Part shown: piece after piece, positions 52,647-58,163 of the stretch | Numbering within the stretch: position 1 is the stretch's first letter | Layout: each line of letters starts with the position of its first letter | NCBI GenBank assembly: GCA_025360865.1 | Contig: JANYBG010000135.1 | Span: 1 to 58,163 of the forward strand | From: Pseudomonadota bacterium | GTDB lineage: Bacteria; Pseudomonadota; Gammaproteobacteria; Steroidobacterales; Steroidobacteraceae | Length of the DNA: 58,163 bases | Direction of reading: 5' to 3' | Translations under genes and position numbers: made by a program | The notes under the pieces: model-generated | What the model was told of the DNA's origin: nothing | The model's database searches: none | What the model saw: only the letters and a program-made list of their open reading frames with translations

Positions 52647-54635
52647 CTACGGATTGCTGCGGCTGCCCGGCTCGCCGGCCGCGGGAGACTCCTGGAGTAG
52701 AAGGAAGTTCTTGATGTCGAGCGTACCGTTGCCGAGTACCTCGCTGTAGGCCTGCCCCGGCTCGACGATGAAGCCGTTGTTGTTGCCGGAGATGTTGCGG
52801 TGGAAGTACTGAAATTCCTTCGGCGCCCTGCGGCCTCCGAGCCACGTTTGCAGGGCTGACAGGCCGTAGATCAACGGATTGATATTGCCCACACGCGTGC
52901 CCAACCTCTCCACGAGAAGGGCGGTAACCGCGGCCATTTCGGGCGTGGACGCGCTGGTGCCAATCAGCACCGCGAGCGACTGCCCGATCCAGACGATGAC
53001 CGCGCTACGGGGGAGCACCGTGCAATCCTGCTCGGCGAGGTCGGCATCTCCTGGACAGCCGCCCATCATCAGCGACACATCGGGAACCGAGCGGTGCCTG
53101 TCGCTCTCGGTATCGACCAGGTACTGGTACCCGGGCTTCTTGAAGATAACGCTGAAGCCGCCACCCGAGCCCCACGTGTGGTTGTCCACTGAGACCGTGC
53201 TCCCGTCCGTGAGCGTGAACTGCGCCGGCAAGCGTGGGTCGAAGTTCGCGTTCTCGGACACATAGGTCACGTCATCCGAACTTGGCGCGCCCACCGTTTT
53301 CAGGTTAGTGCCGCCCACGCCCGTGACACTGGGATCACTTGCCGGGACCGAGACACCCTTAACGAACGAGGTGCCGTTGGTCGGATTGTTGTCGAACGCT
53401 ATCGAGGTGCACATCGGGGCACCGTCATCACCGGAGCTGGCGAAGAAAGAGATTCCCTGCGCGTTACCCTGCTGAAAGATCGCATGTTGCTGCCGGAGAA
53501 TGAAGGTGAAATCCTGACCGCCATTCGCCGCCGCCGTGAAATCGAGTTCACACTTGCCGAACGAGGAGCTCACCACATCGACCTTGTTGTCCTCGACCAG
53601 CGCGGTGTAGGCATCCGTGATCGAAGCCTCACTCAGGTCCGGCATGTCATAGAGAATTTCCCGGGCGCCCGGAGCCGTGCCTAGGGACATCTGGGTGTCC
53701 AGAGAGGCCTCGAATGCGTCCGCCGTGGCCGGGTTGAATGGGCCGCTGCCCCCGTCGACCGGGCGGATTTTCACCGTCGGCACCGGCAGGTTGGAGTTAC
53801 GCGAGTATTCCTGCACGTCGAGAATCGGGCCGATGCTGATGGTCGAATTGAAGCTGGCGGCGAGGTCGACCGGATCGATCACCGAGGAGATGACGATCCC
53901 GATGGTTGTGCCAACCCCTGCCATCTGCACCTGCGCCGGGTGACGCGAGAACGGGGGCCTTACCAGCGCTCGAAACGAGGGAGCCTGATAGGCCTCCTTG
54001 AGATCATTGGCGTAAAACAGGCTGAAGTCGTTCGCCAATCGGTCGCCAGAGGAGGCTCCTGGCAGCGCGCCGCGATTGAGCTGCTGCCGGCTGGCCTCCA
54101 GGTGCTGGGAATGCACCTTCGCCATCAGGTGAGGCGCGAACTCTGGAATCACCGCGCCGAGCTCGGCAAGGGCCGCCGGCATCGTGAGATGTCCGTGGTT
54201 TGGGGCGGTTAACTTCACCAGTCCGCGCGGGGTCTGTACGAGCTCGAGTCGCGTGGCGAACAGGCGTTCGATTGCCGCCACCGAGCCGCGAACCTCCAGG
54301 CTTTGGGTGCGCTCGGCCGTTACCGTCAGGCTATTCGCCTCGAGGATCGCCTTCGCGCGCTCGATGGATTCGTGGCTTGGGCCAAACCGCTCCTTGAATT
54401 GCTCCGGCGTGAGCCATTGACGGTACGAGGGCGAGTTGGCGTCGGTTTGGTCCCGCAGCAATTCCTCGAGGGCCGCCGTGTGGGTCAAGGGCAGGTATAC
54501 ATTGAAGCGTGTGCTCGCATTCTGGTCTGCGGCACCGAGGTGCTTCATGTGGGTCTCACTGGCCGATCCCGGCAGCGAAAACGCACAGGTCAGCGCGCCG
54601 AGCAGCGCGCCCGGCACGAGCGTACGGATTCTCAT
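52647..54635 (-). CDS. Secreted S53 (sedolisin/kumamolisin-like) serine-carboxyl peptidase
   Basis: The 662-residue protein has a signal peptide (LVPGALLGALTCAFSLPGSA). A pro-kumamolisin activation domain covers about 30-180 (LLRDQTDANSPSYRQWLTPE, QFKERFGPS). The catalytic domain shows the Glu/Asp pair in FEASLDTQMSLGTAPGA, the oxyanion Asp in FFASSGDDGAPMC, and the Ser in IGTSASTPEMAAVTAL. The usual SGTS is IGTS here, a mild change. It is a self-processing acid-type endopeptidase released to the periplasm or medium. A large hairpin follows the gene. Confidence 0.91.
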   Translation of the reverse strand: MRIRTLVPGALLGALTCAFSLPGSASETHMKHLGAADQNASTRFNVYLPLTHTAALEELLRDQTDANSPSYRQWLTPEQFKERFGPSHESIERAKAILEANSLTVTAERTQSLEVRGSVAAIERLFATRLELVQTPRGLVKLTAPNHGHLTMPAALAELGAVIPEFAPHLMAKVHSQHLEASRQQLNRGALPGASSGDRLANDFSLFYANDLKEAYQAPSFRALVRPPFSRHPAQVQMAGVGTTIGIVISSVIDPVDLAASFNSTISIGPILDVQEYSRNSNLPVPTVKIRPVDGGSGPFNPATADAFEASLDTQMSLGTAPGAREILYDMPDLSEASITDAYTALVEDNKVDVVSSSFGKCELDFTAAANGGQDFTFILRQQHAIFQQGNAQGISFFASSGDDGAPMCTSIAFDNNPTNGTSFVKGVSVPASDPSVTGVGGTNLKTVGAPSSDDVTYVSENANFDPRLPAQFTLTDGSTVSVDNHTWGSGGGFSVIFKKPGYQYLVDTESDRHRSVPDVSLMMGGCPGDADLAEQDCTVLPRSAVIVWIGQSLAVLIGTSASTPEMAAVTALLVERLGTRVGNINPLIYGLSALQTWLGGRRAPKEFQYFHRNISGNNNGFIVEPGQAYSEVLGNGTLDIKNFLLLQESPAAGEPGSRSNP

Positions 54636-55166
54636 CGCTATCCCCTTCGAGTGTAATCAGTATTGGTTTGTTAGTTGAGTTCCCGCACGCCGTGTGCGCG
54701 TAGAAACTCTTTCCCCGACACGCACTGTATTCCGGTACGGGCCGGTCGCCCAGCTTCCGTGGCGAAGCCAGTCGAAACTCTGGCGGTGGTTGTGGGCGTA
54801 CCAGGAATCAATCCGTTGTCATATTGTTAACTTCCTCGCCCGGGCCGGGCTCTTAAGGGGTCACTACAGCGGTAGCTCCGTCGTGACCGTCCAGTAGCCC
54901 CGAGCTATTCCGCATCGGGGCCGCTCATGCGTCGAAGCCCGGAACATTTATCCCGCACCCGGGCTGCACCTCGGGCTTCGATTGCCGTTTGGCTTGGGCG
55001 GAAGCGCCAGGTGACGAATCGTGTGGCTGCGCGAGGGGTCCGCGTTCGCTGGAGCGGCTCGGGAGGCGCTGAAGCCCTCTCGCGAGGCCGCGCTCTCAAT
55101 AAGAAAAAGGGGCATCCCCCGCGGCGGGCATGCCCCTTGATCGCGAATGCTGTCCGGTCGCCGTTC
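54636..55166. other. 531-base stretch between the S53 and phosphatase genes
   Basis: No gene is supported. It should hold the S53 promoter (transcribed leftward from about 54640-54720), where the DNA is locally AT-rich (AATCAGTATTGGTTTGTTAG). The right end carries the terminator of the phosphatase gene (55099-55138). Confidence 0.45.
55099..55138 (-). terminator. Rho-independent terminator of the phosphatase gene
   Basis: On the minus strand AAGGGGCAT (from 55138) pairs with ATGCCCCTT (to 55107); the inner part CCCGCCGCGGGG can pair further. It is followed by TTTTTCTTATT. It begins 28 bases after the stop of the gene at 55167. This is the clearest terminator of the window. Confidence 0.88.
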
Positions 55167-56795
55167 CTACTCGTCATCCTTGCCCGATTCGAACAGGAAC
55201 GGCAGCACCGCGATGCCCTCCTTACGGACCGACTGCAGTTCGCCCGGATCGATGCCCAGCGCCTTGAGAATGGTGGCCGCGACTTGTGAGCTCAGCACGG
55301 GTGTCTTCACCGTTCTCGCCTCGAGCGCGGGGTTGGACACTATCAATCCCACGTTGGTGTCGCCGAAACTGAAGCCGCCGTGCTCGGCGATCTTGTTCTT
55401 GGTCGGACCGGTATAAACAGTCCCATACACCGGCTGGACAATGATGTCCGGAGTTCGGCTGTCGTGCCGGGGATCACGGAACCTCAGCTGCAGTTCCTCG
55501 CCGGCCATTACATCTTCGATGTAGAGGGCCTTCGCGTTCCGGTTCAGGTAGTCCGCCACGAGCTTCGTCTTGTTCTGGTCGGGAAGCCAGATGAGGGCGA
55601 CGTCATCATCCTGCACAAATCCACACGGACCTTCCGGGCAATTGTTGCCCGCGTCGGTGATGATCTTGGCGGCCTCGTTGGTGCCGCAGTCAGAAATCAC
55701 GCAAACCAGGTCCGCGAAGTGGCCCGGCTTGACCAGCTTCGCCAGGTTAATCGGCGACTGCCCGTGTTTGGCGGTGACGATCATAAGGGTTGAATCGTAA
55801 ATTCCCGCTTTCTTGAGCGCACTGACGATGCGCGCGAGGGCCTCGTCGGTCTTTCTGAGTCCGTATGCGAGCACCGGGGTGGGCGCCCCCGAAGCATCCA
55901 GATAGCCTCCCCTCTGCTTGTCGGTGCTAGGGTCGCTATCAGCCGCGCAACCACTGTCGGCGTTGTCCACCAGCAACTTCTGACCCACGCTCACGCCCTG
56001 AAAGTTCATCCCGAAAACGGTCGGCACACCCACGTGCTTGCTGCCGTCATGAGTGAGCCCCTGGATCTCATTCAGCACGGCCTGCACCTTGAGAGCGTCG
56101 TTCTGCACGGTGCACACGATGCTCGTCGTGTTGTCGATACCGCCTACGTTAGTGATCTCCGGGGTATACAGATCGTCAACGCCCGCTCCCGACGGGCCAT
56201 TGACCAGCTCATACGCAGGGTGCTTGTCCGCCCAGGCCGTGCGTCCGGTCCGTTCGGCCTTAATGACCTCAAAAATAGTATTGCTACGCAGCGCATTGTG
56301 CGGATACATCGGGGAACAATGTCCGTGCGAGTCGATGAAGCGCGGCAAGGCGCGCGGATCGATGACATTCTGCGAGACGCCGGCCACATAAAGGTCGATC
56401 GACTCGTCAAAAGTCATCTGCGTACCGGGGCTTCCCGAGCACGCGGTGTTGTCGGGCGCCCATATCGTGCGGTCGTAGCTAGAGTCGTAGAAGAGACCAT
56501 GCGTCCGCGGCGAGCCTCCCGTTATCAGAGCCAGCAGCCCGGGAAAGGAGTCGGAATTGGCCGGCGTGCGGGCATTGGAGAAGGTCACGCCGTGTTCACT
56601 CAGATCCTCCAGGGCGGAGCCCTCGTGTGCCTTGACGTAGTTGGCCACGTCAAGCGCATGCATGCCATCGACGCTAATCAGAAGAACATGCCTGATTTCG
56701 CCATTTAGTCCATCGTGCGCACCGGCGTCGACGGCGGCGAACATGGATACGACTGCGAGGAGCGACGCGACTACGATTATTTGCCACTTCACCAT
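55167..56795 (-). CDS. Alkaline phosphatase superfamily (type I phosphodiesterase/nucleotide pyrophosphatase) protein
   Basis: The 542-residue protein has a signal peptide (IIVVASLLAVVSMFAAVDAG). Metal-site blocks of the superfamily are present: HVLLISVDGMHALDV with the first Asp, FSNARTPANSDSFPGLLALI around the nucleophile (a Ser where NPPs have Thr), TAKHGQSPI and AEHGGFSFGD with His ligands. The many cysteines (for instance CVISDCGTNE, CPEGPCGF) suit a periplasmic, disulfide-stabilised enzyme. It should cleave a phosphate mono- or diester; nucleotide or lipid substrates are equally possible. It has its own strong terminator. Confidence 0.86.
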   Translation of the reverse strand: MVKWQIIVVASLLAVVSMFAAVDAGAHDGLNGEIRHVLLISVDGMHALDVANYVKAHEGSALEDLSEHGVTFSNARTPANSDSFPGLLALITGGSPRTHGLFYDSSYDRTIWAPDNTACSGSPGTQMTFDESIDLYVAGVSQNVIDPRALPRFIDSHGHCSPMYPHNALRSNTIFEVIKAERTGRTAWADKHPAYELVNGPSGAGVDDLYTPEITNVGGIDNTTSIVCTVQNDALKVQAVLNEIQGLTHDGSKHVGVPTVFGMNFQGVSVGQKLLVDNADSGCAADSDPSTDKQRGGYLDASGAPTPVLAYGLRKTDEALARIVSALKKAGIYDSTLMIVTAKHGQSPINLAKLVKPGHFADLVCVISDCGTNEAAKIITDAGNNCPEGPCGFVQDDDVALIWLPDQNKTKLVADYLNRNAKALYIEDVMAGEELQLRFRDPRHDSRTPDIIVQPVYGTVYTGPTKNKIAEHGGFSFGDTNVGLIVSNPALEARTVKTPVLSSQVAATILKALGIDPGELQSVRKEGIAVLPFLFESGKDDE

Positions 56796-57205
56796 GGATC
56801 TCCCGGTTTATTGAACGGTGGACACGTGGCAGGATCCCCGCGACATGTGACACCCTAATTACGGCACCAAGGCCCCGCGTGTCCGCCAGTCACCTCGCGC
56901 GCGCGGGATTCAGTGCCGGACCCCAGCGCGCCTGGACTGAAATCCGTCAAGCAAGATCAATGAGGCCGGATGGTGCGGAATCCGTTCAGCGCACGCTGCC
57001 CCATTCGTCGCCACGCGGGCGGCGGAGGAGTTGGGTGTGGTTCCCAACAGCGCCGCCAGATATCTCCGGCGCGCATGAGAGGTTGTCGCGCGTTCCTTGC
57101 CCGCTTTCGCGGAAGCCATAGGGGAGCCTCCCAAATTCCCACGCTAGAGTCGGGAGGCACGCGCGGGGGCTGTGACTACCGACGGGAAGGGCCACAAAAA
57201 AAGCG
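56796..57205. other. 410-base stretch beside the integrase, possible element boundary
   Basis: No intact gene or tRNA is seen. The frame 56941-57078 (plus) ends with ATRAAEELGVVPNSAARYLRRA, which has the look of a short helix-turn-helix end, without a start. As integrases usually lie next to their attachment site, this region or the part beyond the right edge may hold it; no direct repeat pair can be shown inside the window. Confidence 0.35.
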
Positions 57206-58163
57206 CTACAGCCCACGCTCCCTGGCCATCCTCGCGATCACGGTCGCCTTATGTCCCTGGGCCAGGTGGCTGTAGCGCTTGACCATCGCCATGGTGCGGT
57301 GACCCAGCACATCCGCTATCTCAAGGAGGCTTGACCCCTGGGCCGCCAGGTATGAGGCGCAGGTGTGACGCAGATCGTGAAAGCGGAAGTCATTGATACC
57401 CGCCCTCGCCAGTGCGGCGTACCAATGCGCGTCGAAGCCGAGGTATGGCTTATCCATCCCCGCTCTACAGGGAAAGACGAAGCTGCTTTCGGCGCCATGG
57501 CCGATTTGGAGTGCCTTGAGGGACGCGAGCGCCTTGCCTACCAGGGCAGCCGGCGCGGATCACCGTTCTTGGTGTGCTGGATGATCGCCTGGGGTGCGGG
57601 AGGGTCGAGGGTGATGTCAGTCCACCGCAGGCGGATCAGCTCCCCACGCCGCGCCCCGGTCGAGATCGCGAGAAGCACCAGGGTGCACAGGGGCGGCCAC
57701 GAAGAACCAGCGCAGGCCGCGAGCAGGGCCTCGCGCTCATCATCTCGGAGGAAGCGTGTTCGTCCTCGGGCTTCCTTCTTCCTGCCGACATCAGCGACGG
57801 GATTCCTATCGATCAGACGCCATTCCCGCACGGCCATCGTCAACATGTGAGAGAGCGTTCCAAGGTAGCGGTTCACCGTGGCGCCGGATCGCTTGTATGC
57901 CCTAGGCGCGGTGTCTCCGCCATTCTTGGCTCTGCGCACCTTGATGCGCGTGAAAGCCTGCGAAGCGAGGTCGTCTCGCCGCTGCGATGCGATCGTTCGT
58001 GATTTCGGCGAGGGTGTGGGAACCTAGGGAAGCTCTGCACAGGTTGAGGTAATTGGCCGATACTGTGTGCAGGGGACAGCGGCGGTGAGGGAGCGATGAA
58101 GCAGACCACCTTTGCATCGGCGGCGTGGGAAACGAAGGGCAAGGTGACGCGCCGGGAGCGTTT
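57206..58163 (-). pseudogene. Frameshifted tyrosine recombinase/integrase (N-terminus beyond window)
   Basis: Three minus-strand frames join into one phage-type integrase. The first, from the edge to about 57975, holds the SAM-like core-binding part (LGSHTLAEITNDRIAAAR). After an apparent 2-base loss in the GAGA run near 57975 it continues DDLASQAFTRIKVRRAKNGG, then NRYLGTLSHMLTMAVREW and the first catalytic Arg in STGARRGELIRLRW. An apparent single C missing from a C-run near 57545 gives a stop after RRLPW. The third frame carries FHDLRHTCASYLAAQG (His, Arg), LGHRTMAMVKRYSHL (His, Tyr). All catalytic residues survive, so the decay is recent or reflects sequencing errors. Confidence 0.82.

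Noticed and set aside
1-58163. CRISPR arrays, rRNA and tRNA genes, insertion sequences
   Set aside because: I looked for regular spaced repeats, cloverleaf arms and transposase motifs and found none that hold up; the integrase is the only mobile-element gene.

Overview
The window is high-GC DNA with densely packed genes on both strands. The content points to a gammaproteobacterium, probably near Steroidobacterales, Nevskiales or Xanthomonadales: a TonB-dependent receptor, a KstD-like flavoprotein, QmcA/NfeD, RluE, TrxC, a SorAB-like sulfite dehydrogenase, a DUF885 pair and a secreted S53 peptidase. The lineage is inferred from gene content; no rRNA or other phylogenetic marker is present. I saw no tRNA, rRNA or CRISPR array.

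Region 1 (1-14 kb) is a catabolic-looking cluster: an EthD-type protein (cut by the window edge), an Asp/Glu/hydantoin-type racemase, two long APH-type phosphotransferases, two SnoaL-like proteins, a DUF7065-type protein, a LuxR-type regulator, thioredoxin 2, an SDR dehydrogenase and two tandem FAD/GcvT fusion proteins of the dimethylglycine/sarcosine dehydrogenase type. Region 2 (14-17.6 kb) is housekeeping: DUF2277, MsrB, and an overlapping pair of a B12-type radical SAM protein and RluE.

Region 3 (17.6-26.5 kb) looks like a steroid or terpenoid uptake and modification locus: sulfotransferase, DUF1214 protein, small alpha-beta barrel protein, KstD-like dehydrogenase, TonB-dependent receptor, hydroxysteroid-type SDR (apparently starting at ATT) and a TetR regulator. 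Three transcription units start at the same operator, ATTGACC-N15-GGTCAAT (the third has GGTCAAA), at 17661, 22277 and 22527. Two of them sit on or just after recognisable -35/-10 elements. I infer one local repressor, most simply the TetR protein, controlling the locus.

Region 4 (26.5-35 kb) holds NfeD-QmcA, a small secreted protein, a small I9-fold protein, then an ECF sigma factor with an unusual hydrophobic C-terminal tail, its membrane anti-sigma-like partner, and a divergent 1200-residue exported TPR-CHAT protease followed by two small unknown genes. Region 5 (35-46 kb) holds an amino acid permease, two convergent DUF885 proteins (one has lost the zinc motif), a PF10091 glucoamylase-like protein translationally coupled to a GH39-type hydrolase, and SorA/SorB. 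Region 6 (46-58 kb) holds a phospholipase D-family lipoprotein, RNase T2, a membrane protein beside a possible sigma-factor relic, a pseudokinase fused to a TonB-C domain, an S53 peptidase, a phosphodiesterase-type phosphatase with a clear terminator, and a frameshifted tyrosine integrase running off the right edge.
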